From Streptomyces griseocarneus (GTDB taxonomy: Bacteria; Actinomycetota; Actinomycetes; Streptomycetales; Streptomycetaceae), in the NCBI GenBank assembly GCA_003674045.1, contig PENC01000022.1:1-64000 (forward strand): DNA of 64,000 bases. Reading direction: 5' to 3'. Below are positions 7,895 through 17,238 of this stretch, in pieces (position 1 is the first letter of the stretch; each line of letters starts with the position of its first letter). The notes under the pieces were generated by a model, which was not told the origin of the DNA, did not search any database, and saw nothing but the letters and a program-made list of their open reading frames with translations. The translations under genes were made by a program, and so were the position numbers.

Positions 7895-9035
7895 AGCCGG
7901 TCAACTCCCGTGAGAAGAAGGACATCCGTTCCGCGGCCCGTGCGATCTCGGCATCCGTGAGGTCGTTGATGAAGCGCGCTTCGCCGACGCGCGTCATGAC
8001 GGGCAGGTTCTGATCGCCGTTGCGATGGCGGACGGTGTCGTCCAGGGCCTTGCGCAGCATCGTGGGATCGCCGAAGAGCGGATGGAACGTCGGCAAGCCG
8101 ATGGAGCGCATGGTGTGGAGGACGCGCCGCACGTCCTCCTCGGCGATGAAGGACCTGTCGAGGGCGATGAAGGCCGAGTACAGGCAGTCGAGCGCCACCG
8201 CCTCGCCGTGCAGCAGTTCCGGTATCACCGACATCTCGATCAATGGGCTGAAGGAATGCCCGTGGTCCACCGCGCGCTTGAGGTGTTTCTCCCAGAGATT
8301 GGGTTCGAGTTCTTCGGCCATTCCCTGGATGGACCGTCCGATCACCTCGTCGGCGACGCCGCTCTGGAAGCGTCCCTCGACCAGTTCCGCGCCGTGCCGC
8401 TCCAGGAGCGAGAACAGCCGCGCGTCCTTGATCAGCCCCATCTTCAGGATCTCGCCGAGGCCGTTGCGCAACTGCCGTTCGGGAAGGGTGGTGAGGAAGG
8501 ACTTGTCGATCAGCGTGAAAGGCGGCGGGCTGTAGGTGCCGAGACGGTTGCGGAACCCTTCGTAGTTCACGCCCGTCTTCGCGGCGACTCCCACGTCCAC
8601 CATGCCGAGCAAGGTGGTGGGCACGCGTACGTAGGGGATTCCCCGGCGGTAGAGGCCGGCGGCGAGTCCGACCACGTCCAGCAGCACGCCGCCGCCGATC
8701 GCTATCGGAGGATTGTTGCGGCGTGCGGCCTGCACCTCGTTGAGCGCGGTCAGCACCTGGTGGACGGAGGACATGTTCTTGTTCCGCTCCAGGCCGGGCA
8801 GTACGAGGATCCGGTGGTCGACGTCATGAGCACGCAGGTAATCGCGTACACGGGAGCCGTAGAGGGATTCGATGGAATCGTCGAGGACGACCAGACGGGT
8901 CGCCGGCCGGGACGACTCCTCCGGCTGCATCAGCAGATCGGGGTTGTCCGGCGAGAGAAGGGGGGATGTCTCGATGATTTCGTAGCGCACCGGGAGTTGA
9001 GTGCTGATCTCCCAGCGACGCCTGTCGCTGTACAT
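7887..9035 (-). CDS. Sedoheptulose 7-phosphate cyclase, 2-epi-5-epi-valiolone synthase-like
   Basis: A 382-residue member of the dehydroquinate synthase fold. Family marks are GGGVLLDVVGLAAGLYRRG (NAD-binding), YVRVPTTLLGMVDVGVAAKT, NRLGTYSPPPFTLIDKSFL, the metal-ligand regions around EILKMGLIKD, VDHGHSFSP and LHGEAVALD, and the C-terminal DTVRHRNGDQNLPV. These features are those of sedoheptulose-7-phosphate cyclases rather than of primary-metabolism dehydroquinate synthase. HGEAV and the PTFHPL segment point to the 2-epi-5-epi-valiolone synthase group rather than to the gadusol-type DDGS group, but I cannot run the phylogeny that would settle this. The enzyme would make the C7 cyclitol core of the cluster product. 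It is 29 bp downstream of the isomerase gene. Confidence 0.87.
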   Translation of the reverse strand: MYSDRRRWEISTQLPVRYEIIETSPLLSPDNPDLLMQPEESSRPATRLVVLDDSIESLYGSRVRDYLRAHDVDHRILVLPGLERNKNMSSVHQVLTALNEVQAARRNNPPIAIGGGVLLDVVGLAAGLYRRGIPYVRVPTTLLGMVDVGVAAKTGVNYEGFRNRLGTYSPPPFTLIDKSFLTTLPERQLRNGLGEILKMGLIKDARLFSLLERHGAELVEGRFQSGVADEVIGRSIQGMAEELEPNLWEKHLKRAVDHGHSFSPLIEMSVIPELLHGEAVALDCLYSAFIALDRSFIAEEDVRRVLHTMRSIGLPTFHPLFGDPTMLRKALDDTVRHRNGDQNLPVMTRVGEARFINDLTDAEIARAAERMSFFSRELTGCV

Positions 9036-9064
9036 CGTCTACTCCTTGCGATGCTCGGGTCCGG

Positions 9065-10096
9065 TCAGGAACCGGGAGGCAGGCATTGGAACACATCGAT
9101 GTCGCCTCGAATGGTGAGGGGCCCGGCCGCGTACGGCACCAGCACGGTGGCGCCCCGGTGGAGCGGTAACGGCCGCTTCTCGCCGCCGTATTCCGTGAGC
9201 AGCTCGCCCTTGCCGGCCCGTACGACGAGAACCGAGAACGCGGCCGGGAGCGCGACCTGATCCCCGAGCGGCCGTATCCGCCGGGCGCGGAAGTAGGGAT
9301 CGGCGGCCACGGGGAACAGGTGGCGTATCCGGGCGTCGGTGCCGCTCTCGTGCGGGCGGTCGGCGCACAGCCGCAGGACGTCCGCCACCGGCAGCCTGCT
9401 GCGGTCCAGGCAGCCGAGCGCGGTGTCCAGGGGGAGTCCCAACTGTCCTTCCCCGGAAAGGCCGAAGGCCTCCCATTCCAGCATCACCGAGAAGTCGGTC
9501 GGCTCCTGCAACTCCAGCACGAAGACGCCCGCTCCGATGGCGTGCGGCATGCCGGCCGGTACGAAGACGGTGTCACCGGGGTGTACGGGCACCCGGTGCA
9601 GGGCGTTCAGCAGGGTCGCGGAGTCCTGCCGCTCCACCAGCGCGGCCACGTCCAAGCCCTGTAACTCCTTCTTGAACCCCAGATGCACCACGGCGTCGTC
9701 GCTGTCGTCGACACCGAGAACGATCCATGCCTCGTTCTTTCCGTGCACGGAACCGAGGTGGTGACGGGCGAACTCCGGGCTCGGATGGCAATGCACCGGC
9801 AGGCGCTGTCCCGGGTCGAGCAATTTGACCAACAGGGCGATGTCCGTGCCGAGTTCCCGCACGTGGGCGGGGCCCAGGAACGACACGGGGTCCTTCTCGA
9901 CGGCGTCCCGGAGAAGAGTGCCGTCGGGCAAGCGGGTGAGACCCGCCTCCCGTTCCCCGAACTGCACCGTCGTGGAGGCCACCCAGTCCTCGGGAACGTG
10001 CTCACCTCTGGGCGGTACACCACGGAAACGGGCGATGCGCGCACCGCCCCGGAAGAATCGCTCGGACTGGTTGGGCTCGAGTAACGAAGGAAGCAT
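9065..10096 (-). CDS. Class I mannose-6-phosphate isomerase-like cupin protein
   Basis: A 343-residue zinc-type phosphomannose isomerase relative. The first cupin contains the metal ligand region PVHCHPSPEFA followed by GKNEAWIVLG, and the second half of the domain VPAGMPHAIGAG. A shorter C-terminal cupin follows. ATG 10096 has GGAAG just upstream; the frame extends further but without a good start. It is the first gene of the five-gene cyclitol operon. Two leucines, residues 145 (TTA at 9662-9664) and 310 (TTA at 9167-9169), use the rare codon that needs the bldA tRNA, so the operon leader gene may be developmentally gated. Its actual substrate may be a ketose or aldose phosphate feeding the cyclase. 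Confidence 0.82.
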   Translation of the reverse strand: MLPSLLEPNQSERFFRGGARIARFRGVPPRGEHVPEDWVASTTVQFGEREAGLTRLPDGTLLRDAVEKDPVSFLGPAHVRELGTDIALLVKLLDPGQRLPVHCHPSPEFARHHLGSVHGKNEAWIVLGVDDSDDAVVHLGFKKELQGLDVAALVERQDSATLLNALHRVPVHPGDTVFVPAGMPHAIGAGVFVLELQEPTDFSVMLEWEAFGLSGEGQLGLPLDTALGCLDRSRLPVADVLRLCADRPHESGTDARIRHLFPVAADPYFRARRIRPLGDQVALPAAFSVLVVRAGKGELLTEYGGEKRPLPLHRGATVLVPYAAGPLTIRGDIDVFQCLPPGS

Positions 10097-10388
10097 CAGT
10101 TCTTCCCGAAGTCGGATACGAGATCCCGGAATGCCGATGTGAGGGGGAGCCGTCTTCGTCGAGGGTCTCCGAGTGGGGGTGGGAAGCGGCTTCGTACGAC
10201 ACGACACCGCGGGCGGGAGAGGCAGCGCCCCGCAGGGAAATCCTCCACACGTTGGCCAGTACATGCAACCGTGTCCCGGGTCACACCCACCTCTTCGGGT
10301 CCGGGTGATGGCTGATTCCGTCATCCCTCGGGCTCCGGCCCGAATCGGTCCTCTGGACGTACCGATGGACATACCGACTTGATCTGTC
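10097..10388. promoter_or_regulatory. Divergent intergenic region, cyclitol operon / TetR
   Basis: About 290 bp upstream of the cyclitol operon's first gene, opposite the TetR gene. It must carry the operon promoter. I see no clear palindrome in this part; the operator-like site next to the TetR gene is listed separately. Confidence 0.4.
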
Positions 10389-10410
10389 GACTTGTTCGTT
10401 TGACCAGGTC
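10389..10410. promoter_or_regulatory. Imperfect 22-bp inverted repeat before TetR gene, candidate autoregulatory operator
   Basis: GACTTGTTC, 4-base spacer, GACCAGGTC, ending 14 bp before the TetR start codon. The arms match in 7 of 9 positions. Arm length and spacer equal those of the perfect repeat upstream of the CYP102-type gene at 14420-14441, which is why I read it as a TetR operator rather than chance. Confidence 0.5.
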
Positions 10411-10424
10411 ATTATGATGCGGGC

Positions 10425-11048
10425 ATGGCACATGTCTCCGCGGCCGAGCGCCGTCCTCAGCTGATCAACGCGGCCATCGACCTGATGACCAGGGAGGGCG
10501 TCGCCGCCGGCAGCACGCGCGCCATCGCCGCCGAACTCGGCGTCGCACAGGCCACGGTCCACTACACCTTCGGTACGAAGGCGGACCTGTACCGGGCGGT
10601 CATGGAGCAGCTCACCGACGACTTGATCGCGCAGGTCGAGCGAGCGGCGCCGGAGGGCGGCGGTTTCGAGGAGACGATCGTCGCGCTGGCCGGCGCGTCG
10701 TGGCGCGCCGTGCGGGAGGAGGCGACTCGTTACCGTCTGCTCACCGAGCTGAGCATGATCGCGCTGCGTACCCCCGGCCTGAGGGAGGCGTACCAGGGCT
10801 ACTACCGGGGGGTGAGCGAGGCGACGGCAAATCTGGTGGCCGGGGCGGCGGCGCGCACCGGGTACGAGCTCGCCCTGCCGGCGGAGGCGATCGCCCGGTT
10901 CTTCCTCGCCGGTTTCGACGGACTGACGTTGCAGTGCCTCTACGCGCCGGACGATTTCCCGGACGACGTCGGTCTGCGCGCTCTGGTCTCCGCGACGATC
11001 GCCCTGGCCGGGGGACGGCTGGACCTGCCGGAGATTCCGACGGACTGA
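10425..11048 (+). CDS. TetR/AcrR family transcriptional regulator
   Basis: A 207-residue one-component repressor. The N-terminal helix-turn-helix is at about residues 8-52 (RPQLINAAIDLMTREGVAAG, then IAAELGVAQATVHYTFGTKA), followed by an all-helical ligand-binding domain ending in DLPEIPTD. Its stop lies 106 bp from the stop of the convergent CYP102-type gene. Regulators of this family commonly control fatty-acid-hydroxylating P450 fusions, and the two genes here share an operator-like site, so control of the P450 by a fatty acid or related ligand is the leading inference. Confidence 0.9.
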   Translation: MAHVSAAERRPQLINAAIDLMTREGVAAGSTRAIAAELGVAQATVHYTFGTKADLYRAVMEQLTDDLIAQVERAAPEGGGFEETIVALAGASWRAVREEATRYRLLTELSMIALRTPGLREAYQGYYRGVSEATANLVAGAAARTGYELALPAEAIARFFLAGFDGLTLQCLYAPDDFPDDVGLRALVSATIALAGGRLDLPEIPTD

Positions 11049-11154
11049 CGGGCCGGGTGCCTTGCCGCCCCTGCGCTTGCCTGCGGTCGGCGATCGCCGT
11101 ACGACGGCCACGGGCGCCGACGTGCCCGTGGCCGAACGGAGCGGACGGCCGTGA

Positions 11155-14100
11155 TCAGCCGGCCCAGACGTCCTCGACGTAGTGACCCGACGCGGTGAGG
11201 GAGGCCAGCCACGCGGCGGCCTCCTCGTCGGACGCGCCGGTGTGCTCGCGGTGGATCGCCTTGAACGCCTCCCGCACCGCGGGGGCCATGCGGCGGCCGT
11301 CGCCGCAGACGTAGACCCGGCCACCTGCTTCCAGGGCGGCCCGGACCTCCTGGCTCTCGCGCACGATACGGTCCTGGACGAAGCGGACGCCGTCCTCGGG
11401 CATGTGCATGAAGGCGGGGCGCATGCTGACGGCTCCGGCCGCCTCGGCGGCTTCGAGCTCCTCCCGGTGGAGGTAGTCGACGCCGGGGTGGTCGCAGCCG
11501 AAGTAGCACAGCAGCGTTCCGGTCGCCCCGGTGTGCAGCCGGTCGAGGACCGCGCCGCGGAAGGGCGCCAGCCCGGTGCCCGCGCCGACCAGGACGACCG
11601 GCACGGACGGGTCCTCGGGAAGCCGGAAGGCCTCGCTGCACGGCAGCACCCGGGCCTGGACGGTGTCACCGACCGTCACGGTCCGCACGTAGTGCGAGGC
11701 GATGCCGCGGAAGGCGCCCTCACCGCTGCGGTGGGGTGCCGCGAGCAGCGACACCATCAGGTCCACCTCGCCGGGAGAGGCCTCGGCGGACGAGGAGATC
11801 GAGTAGTGGCGCGGGCGCAGGACCGGCAGCAGTTCCAGGAAACGTTCGAAGGGCAGCTCGCAGGAGCGGTGGTGCTCCAGCAGGTCCAGGACGCTGCGCC
11901 CGGCGGCTGTCACCCGGTCATGGAAGGTCTCGGGGTCCGCCGTGGCGAGTTCGGCCAGGGGGAGTTTCTCGGGCGGGCAGGCGGTGTGCCCGGCGAGCGC
12001 GGCGACCTGCTCCTGGGTGGCGGGGTCCTGCAGTTCCACGAAGTCGGTGAGCAACTGGCGCAGGGTCAGTGGCCGGTCGACGGGCAGGGTGCTGCGGCTG
12101 CGGCGGCGTGCGCGCAGTCGGACGGTACGGTCCAGATCGAGGCCGAACCGGTCGGCGACCCGTTGCACCAGGGCGTCCGGGTTGCCCGGGAGCACGGCCA
12201 GGTGGTCGCCGGTGCGGTAGGTGACTCCCTCGGGCAGCCGCAGCCTCAGGAAGCGCTTGGAGCGGCCGAGTTCGTGGTCCATGTCGACGAGCTCGTAGGT
12301 GTCGAGCACCTCCATGGGCTGTACGCCGTGCCGTGCCGCGAGTCCGCCGATGACCGACTCGGGGGTGTCCTGGAGTTCGTAGAGCCCCTGGTCCTCCTCC
12401 GGCCCGGTGCTCGCGGCCGTCCCGGCCACCGGGGTGCCGTACCGCTCCAGCAAGGCGGTCCACAGATCGCCCGTCCACCGGTCCACCGTGCCCGCGAAGT
12501 CACCCGAGGCGTCGGCGGAGCCGCGCTCCAGCAGTGACGTGGCGCCAGCCGCCGCCAGGCGTTCGTCGATGAGGGAGGGGACGCGCTGGTAGGTGGCCGC
12601 CCAGTTGCGGTCGCCGACACCGAGCACGGCGTACCGGAGGCCGTCGAGTGAACCCGGCTCCAGTCCCTCCAGCGACGCGACGAACTCGGCGGCGTCGTCG
12701 GTGGGCCTGCCGTTGTAGGAGGCGGCCACGATGACCACCGGGCCTTCGGCGGCAGTCAGTTTGCCGACGTGGTCGTCGAGGGGTGCCACGGACGGGAGGA
12801 ACCCGTGCTCGTCGCCCTCCACGGCCAGATCGCGGGCGATGCCCGCGCAGGTGCCCAGGTTGGAGCCGTGCAGAAGGGTGAGCGCGGTGCCTGTGGCCCG
12901 TCGGGCCGCAGGGCCGTCCTGGCCGACCGGGGCGCTGGTCGCGGCGGTGGCGGGCAGACGGCGCTCGCCGCCGGTCCGCCGGGCCAGGGCGAGGGCGAAC
13001 CCCTCGGGCTTGATGGTGAGGGTCTGCTTGATCTTCAGCTGGTAGTCGGCGTGGTCGATCAGCCGGTAGCGGTGCACCAGCAGACCGAGCATCATGGTGG
13101 CCTCGTGCAGGGCGAACTGGCGGCCTATGCAGGCGCGTTCACCGTTGCCGAACGGCTTGAACAGGTGGACCGGGCGCTTCTCCTCCTGCTCGGGTGTGAA
13201 GCGCTCGGGGTCGAACAGCTCGACGTTCTCGCCCCAGGCGGGGTCGCGGTGCAGGGCCGGGGTGTAGACGGTGAGCGTCTCGCCCTCGCGTACGGCGTAC
13301 TTGCCGCCGATGACGGTGTCCTCGAGGGGCTCCACGGCGAAGCCGGGAGCGGTCGGCCACAGCCTCAGGCTCTCGTTGAGCACCTGGCGGAGGTAGGTGA
13401 GCCTGCCGATGTCGCCGTAGCCGGGCTCCGGGGTGTCCGTGTCTCCCCACAGGGCGTCCACCTCGGCCCGGGCCCGTGCGAGCACCTCGGGGTGTTTGGT
13501 CAGGTAGTACAGGGCGAAGGACAGGGCACCGCTGGTGGTCTCGTGCCCGGCGATGAGGAAGGTGATGACCTGGTTGCGGATGTTCACGTCGTCCAGAGGC
13601 TCGCCGGTCACCGCATCCCAGGTGTGCAGCATCCGGCCCAGCAGGTCGTCCGTGCTCGTGTCACCGGATGCCCTGCGCTGCCGGACGACCTCGTCGACCA
13701 GGTCCGTCATGAGCCGGGCGTCCCGGCGGAACTGCTCCGCCTGCTTCCATTTGAGCAGCTCCGTGCCCGGTAGGGAGTCGACCTTGTCCTGGACGAAGGC
13801 CAGGGCCCGTGACATCGCGCTGACGAAGGGGTGCAGCCGGTCGTGGCGGAACGACTCGAAGTCGTAGCCGAAGCCGCACAGTCCGATGGTGTCGAAGGTC
13901 AGCCGCGTCATGTCCTCGGGGACGTCCACCGCCTGCGCCTCGGCGGCCCGGTCCCACTTGGTGATCAGGGATCGGGCGACGCGGAGCATGGTGTCGTGGT
14001 AGCCGCGCATCGCGCCGAGCGAGAACGCCGGCATCAGGATGTCGTGGGCCTTGCGCCAGTTCGGCTCGTGGTGGAAGGCGGTGAACAGCCCGTCCCCGGC

Positions 14101-14367
14101 GAACCGGCGGATCTCGACCAGGTCCTGGGGCACGTTCTTGCGGAACCGGGACTCGTCCGACAGCTCGGTCATCAGGTCCAGACCGCCGACGAGGACGGTC
14201 TCGGTCCCGAAGGCGCGGATCCGGAACACCGGACCCAACTCCTTGAACTCCTTCATCAGATGGCCGTGGCCGTCGGCGCCCCTGGGCAGATCGAAGGCGT
14301 GGCCGATCAGGGGCAGCGCCGGCCGCTCGGGGATCGCCTGGACGGGGCCGGTGGACGCGTGAGTCAT
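11155..14367 (-). CDS. Self-sufficient cytochrome P450 / NADPH-P450 reductase fusion, CYP102-type
   Basis: A 1070-residue cytosolic fusion. The P450 domain spans about residues 1-455: I-helix oxygen-activation motif AGHETTSG (273-280), ExxR at Glu332/Arg335 (ESLRLWP), and heme-ligand loop FGNGERACIG with Cys413. A linker leads to a flavodoxin-like FMN domain (LLHGSNLGTCAGIARDL) and then an FAD/NADPH reductase domain (RHYSISSS and GAGTGLAPFRG). Domain order and length match P450 BM3 and related CYP102 enzymes, which hydroxylate fatty acids near the omega end using NADPH. ATG 14367 is chosen for the P450 N-terminus (ERPALPLIGHAFDLPRG). A perfect inverted repeat lies 52 bp upstream, pointing to repression by the nearby TetR protein. 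Confidence 0.95.
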   Translation of the reverse strand: MTHASTGPVQAIPERPALPLIGHAFDLPRGADGHGHLMKEFKELGPVFRIRAFGTETVLVGGLDLMTELSDESRFRKNVPQDLVEIRRFAGDGLFTAFHHEPNWRKAHDILMPAFSLGAMRGYHDTMLRVARSLITKWDRAAEAQAVDVPEDMTRLTFDTIGLCGFGYDFESFRHDRLHPFVSAMSRALAFVQDKVDSLPGTELLKWKQAEQFRRDARLMTDLVDEVVRQRRASGDTSTDDLLGRMLHTWDAVTGEPLDDVNIRNQVITFLIAGHETTSGALSFALYYLTKHPEVLARARAEVDALWGDTDTPEPGYGDIGRLTYLRQVLNESLRLWPTAPGFAVEPLEDTVIGGKYAVREGETLTVYTPALHRDPAWGENVELFDPERFTPEQEEKRPVHLFKPFGNGERACIGRQFALHEATMMLGLLVHRYRLIDHADYQLKIKQTLTIKPEGFALALARRTGGERRLPATAATSAPVGQDGPAARRATGTALTLLHGSNLGTCAGIARDLAVEGDEHGFLPSVAPLDDHVGKLTAAEGPVVIVAASYNGRPTDDAAEFVASLEGLEPGSLDGLRYAVLGVGDRNWAATYQRVPSLIDERLAAAGATSLLERGSADASGDFAGTVDRWTGDLWTALLERYGTPVAGTAASTGPEEDQGLYELQDTPESVIGGLAARHGVQPMEVLDTYELVDMDHELGRSKRFLRLRLPEGVTYRTGDHLAVLPGNPDALVQRVADRFGLDLDRTVRLRARRRSRSTLPVDRPLTLRQLLTDFVELQDPATQEQVAALAGHTACPPEKLPLAELATADPETFHDRVTAAGRSVLDLLEHHRSCELPFERFLELLPVLRPRHYSISSSAEASPGEVDLMVSLLAAPHRSGEGAFRGIASHYVRTVTVGDTVQARVLPCSEAFRLPEDPSVPVVLVGAGTGLAPFRGAVLDRLHTGATGTLLCYFGCDHPGVDYLHREELEAAEAAGAVSMRPAFMHMPEDGVRFVQDRIVRESQEVRAALEAGGRVYVCGDGRRMAPAVREAFKAIHREHTGASDEEAAAWLASLTASGHYVEDVWAG

Positions 14368-14419
14368 GGGCGTGCCTTTCGTTTCGCACCAGCAGTCGCT
14401 TGCCGGACAACATACAGAC

Positions 14420-14441
14420 GACATTGTCAGTCGACAATGTC
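14420..14441. promoter_or_regulatory. Perfect 22-bp inverted repeat, operator of the CYP102-type gene
   Basis: GACATTGTC, spacer AGTC, GACAATGTC: two perfectly complementary 9-base arms, 52 bp upstream of the P450 start codon. Same 9-4-9 layout as the imperfect repeat at 10389-10410 before the TetR gene. Likely repressor binding site. Confidence 0.65.
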
Positions 14442-14581
14442 CAGTGATTGTGTTGATCGACAAGGTCGTTCGACTCAACCAAAGGCGGGTGTGAGGCGTC
14501 GGTCTGCTGCCCCGGGGAATGCCGGAGGCAGTGGCCCGAATGCCCGTGAACCGAGCGGTATGTGCCCTAGCATGACCGGCC

Positions 14582-15511
14582 ATGCGTCGTAGGTCTGTCA
14601 CCACAGTCGTCGTACTCGCAGCACTGGCCGCGGCATCGGGTTGTGCCACCGGCGGCGTATCGGCCCGGCGCGCACCGGACTCTGTGCTCCCCTCGTTCCC
14701 GCAGTCCCCGGGCGCCTTCGGGCCCGCGGGCAGCTGGTCCGCCGACCGGATGCGTGACGCCCGGGCCTTCCGCTACCAGCCGGGGGTCTCGCACACCCCG
14801 CCGCCGACCACGTTCAACGCCAGGGTGGGTGCGCTGTTCAGCCACAACGGCAGCGGCGACCACTTCTGCACCGGGAGCGTCGTGGACAGCCCCGGCAAGT
14901 CCGTGGTGATCACCGCGGCGCACTGCATTCACGCGGGCAAGGGCGGCGGGTACCACACGGACCTGGCCTTCGTCCCCGGCTACCGCGACGGCCGGGCGCC
15001 CGACGGCACGTGGTCCGTCAGGAAGATGGTGGTCGACGACCACTGGGCGCAGTCCTCCGACCCCGCCTACGACGTGGGGTTCGTCATCGCCGACAGGCTC
15101 GACGGCAAGCGGATCGCCGATGTGCTGGGCGCCAACCGCTTCGGCTACGACGTCGGCTACGACAACAGCGTGCGGATCACGGGCTATCCGGCCGACGGCC
15201 AGGATCCCATCTCGTGCGTCAACAAGACCGTGAAGTTCACGGCGGACCAGATGAAGGTGGACTGCACCGGCTACAGCGGCGGGACCAGCGGCAGCCCCTG
15301 GCTGGCCGACTTCGACCGCGCCACCCGCACCGGCGAGGTCATCGGCGTCATCGGCGGCTACCAGGCCGGTGGCGACACCGACGACACCTCCTACAGCCCC
15401 TACTTCAACGACGCGATCAAGTCCCTGTACGACAAGGCCGTCAGCGAGGAGGCCCGGCCAGGAGACCCGGCCGGCGTCACTCGCACGCCGAGTCCGCCCG
15501 GTGCGCCGTGA
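14582..15511 (+). CDS. Trypsin-like serine protease, probable lipoprotein
   Basis: A 309-residue exported protease of the chymotrypsin fold (S1 family). The N-terminus is a signal peptide ending in a plausible lipobox LAAASGC. The catalytic triad can be read: His in TAAHC, Asp in DPAYDVGF and Ser in GTSGSPW, with the first conserved Gly-rich strand HFCTGSVV. Expected to act outside the membrane. Its 3' end overlaps the 3' end of the convergent drug exporter by 35 bp. No cognate inhibitor gene is adjacent. Confidence 0.92.
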   Translation: MRRRSVTTVVVLAALAAASGCATGGVSARRAPDSVLPSFPQSPGAFGPAGSWSADRMRDARAFRYQPGVSHTPPPTTFNARVGALFSHNGSGDHFCTGSVVDSPGKSVVITAAHCIHAGKGGGYHTDLAFVPGYRDGRAPDGTWSVRKMVVDDHWAQSSDPAYDVGFVIADRLDGKRIADVLGANRFGYDVGYDNSVRITGYPADGQDPISCVNKTVKFTADQMKVDCTGYSGGTSGSPWLADFDRATRTGEVIGVIGGYQAGGDTDDTSYSPYFNDAIKSLYDKAVSEEARPGDPAGVTRTPSPPGAP

Positions 15512-16955
15512 AGCGCCGGTAGAGCGGGACGGCGACGAGGAGACAGACGGCGAAGGCGGCCGCCAGACAGAGGAAGGCGGAGTGGTAACCGGACAGGGCG
15601 GCGAGCTTGTGGGTCATCGCGTCCGACGCGTCGTGCTCGGCCAGGTAGGAGGTCGTGGCCGCCGCGGAGACGGTGTTGAGCAGTGCGACACCGATCGAGC
15701 CGCCCACGTACTGCATCGCGTTGACGGCGGCCGAGGTCACTCCCGAGTCGTCGGCCGCCACCCCGAGGGTGGCCAGGCTGGTGGTGGCCGTGATGATCGT
15801 GCCGAGGCCGGCGCCGGTGAGGACGAGGGCCGGGAGGACGGCCGTCGGATAGGGGCTGTCGAGGCCGAGCGCGGCCAGCAGGACGAGCCCGCCCGCGGCC
15901 AGCGCCGCGCTCGCCGCGATCACGGGCTTGGGGCCGAAACGGGGGAGGAGCACGTTGGTCGCCAGGGGAGAGGTGCCGATGAGGCCACCGATCATCGGCA
16001 GGTAGGCGAGCCCGGTCGCGGCCGGGCCGTACCCCAGGGACTGCTGGAGGTAGTACGTGCCGAACAGGAAGATGCCGAAGACCGCCGAGCTCGTCTGGAG
16101 AAGGGCGATCAGGGAGGCGCCGCGGTCGCGGTCCAGGACGATGCGCAGCGGCAGCAGCGGATGCCTCGCCCGGGCCTGCCACCAGGTGAACGCCGTGAGC
16201 AGGGCGACGGCCACGGCGAGGAACCCCCATGTGGCCACGGAGGTCCACGGGTGGTTCTCGGCGTTGGCGAACCCGTAGACGAGGCAGAACAGCCCGGAGC
16301 CGACGAGAACCGTGCCGGGCGCGTCGAGCCGGGACGTCCGCTCGCGCGGAGCGGGGGCCAGGAGGAGCGCCCCGGCGGCGAACGCCGCGGTGGCGACCAC
16401 CGTGTTCATGTACATGGCCCAGCGCCAGCCCAGGTACTGCGTGAGGACTCCGCCGAGCGGCATGCCCACCGCCCCGCCGGCGCCCGCCGCCGCGCCCCAC
16501 ACACCGAAGGCCGTCGCGCGTTCCCCGGCGTCGGTGAACGTGATGCCGACGAGCGAGAGCGCGGCGGGCGCCAGGAGCGCGCTGGACAGCCCCTGCCCGG
16601 CGCGGGCCGCCACCAGTACCCCGAAACCGCCGGCCAGGCCCGCGAGGGCCGAGGTCCCGGCGAAGCCGAGCATGCCGACGAGGAACGTCGCCCGTCGGCC
16701 GAACAGGTCGGCGATGCGGCCGCCGAGCAGCAGAAGGCTGCCGAAGGCGAGCGCGTAGGCGGTGACGACCCACTGACGCTGACCGTTCGGGAACCCGAGG
16801 TCGGCCTGGGCCGAGGGCAGGGCGATGTTCATGACGGTGCCGTCGAGGACCACCAGCAGCTGCGCCGTGCTCAGGACGCCCAGGATCCACCAGCGACGGC
16901 GCCGCCCTGTCCCGTGCCGGGGCCCGGACGCGGGGGTGCTGCGGTACACAGGCAT
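15477..16955 (-). CDS. MFS drug-resistance transporter, DHA2 (EmrB/QacA) family
   Basis: A 492-residue membrane protein with about 14 helices. Signatures: motif D1-like LDGTVMNIALPS in helix 1, GGRIADLFGRRATFLVG (motif A) between helices 2 and 3, and GGAVGMPLGGVLTQYLGWRW (motif C region) in helix 5. These exporters use the proton gradient to expel drugs or endogenous metabolites. It diverges from the flavin reductase gene at the left border of the aryl-polyketide-like cluster, so it may export that product or confer self-resistance; this is inference from position. Confidence 0.92.
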   Translation of the reverse strand: MPVYRSTPASGPRHGTGRRRRWWILGVLSTAQLLVVLDGTVMNIALPSAQADLGFPNGQRQWVVTAYALAFGSLLLLGGRIADLFGRRATFLVGMLGFAGTSALAGLAGGFGVLVAARAGQGLSSALLAPAALSLVGITFTDAGERATAFGVWGAAAGAGGAVGMPLGGVLTQYLGWRWAMYMNTVVATAAFAAGALLLAPAPRERTSRLDAPGTVLVGSGLFCLVYGFANAENHPWTSVATWGFLAVAVALLTAFTWWQARARHPLLPLRIVLDRDRGASLIALLQTSSAVFGIFLFGTYYLQQSLGYGPAATGLAYLPMIGGLIGTSPLATNVLLPRFGPKPVIAASAALAAGGLVLLAALGLDSPYPTAVLPALVLTGAGLGTIITATTSLATLGVAADDSGVTSAAVNAMQYVGGSIGVALLNTVSAAATTSYLAEHDASDAMTHKLAALSGYHSAFLCLAAAFAVCLLVAVPLYRRFTAHRADSACE

Positions 16956-17238
16956 GGTGACGGTCTCCCGGAAAGGGTGGCCGATGGCGAAAACACCGCG
17001 GCGCTCAGCATAAATGACGGCGCGTGCTTCCCGGGCGGCCTCTCTCTAAAAGTGAGTAGTCATCAAAACCATTTCCCCGATCGTCCTATTACCCCGGGAT
17101 CCTTTTACCTCGTTGGAGGGGGTTCGAAAAGGGGTGTATTCCTCATCACCCCATGGCGCTATGGTCGTTGTGTGCTGGTCGCCATATCCGCTCGTCCGCG
17201 ACGGGAAACCGTGCGGGCAAGGAGTGAGGACGGGGACG

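Noticed and set aside
11182..12537. Long plus-strand open frame opposite the P450 fusion
   Set aside because: Shadow of the CYP102-type gene; composition is Val/Gly/Arg-rich with no domain.
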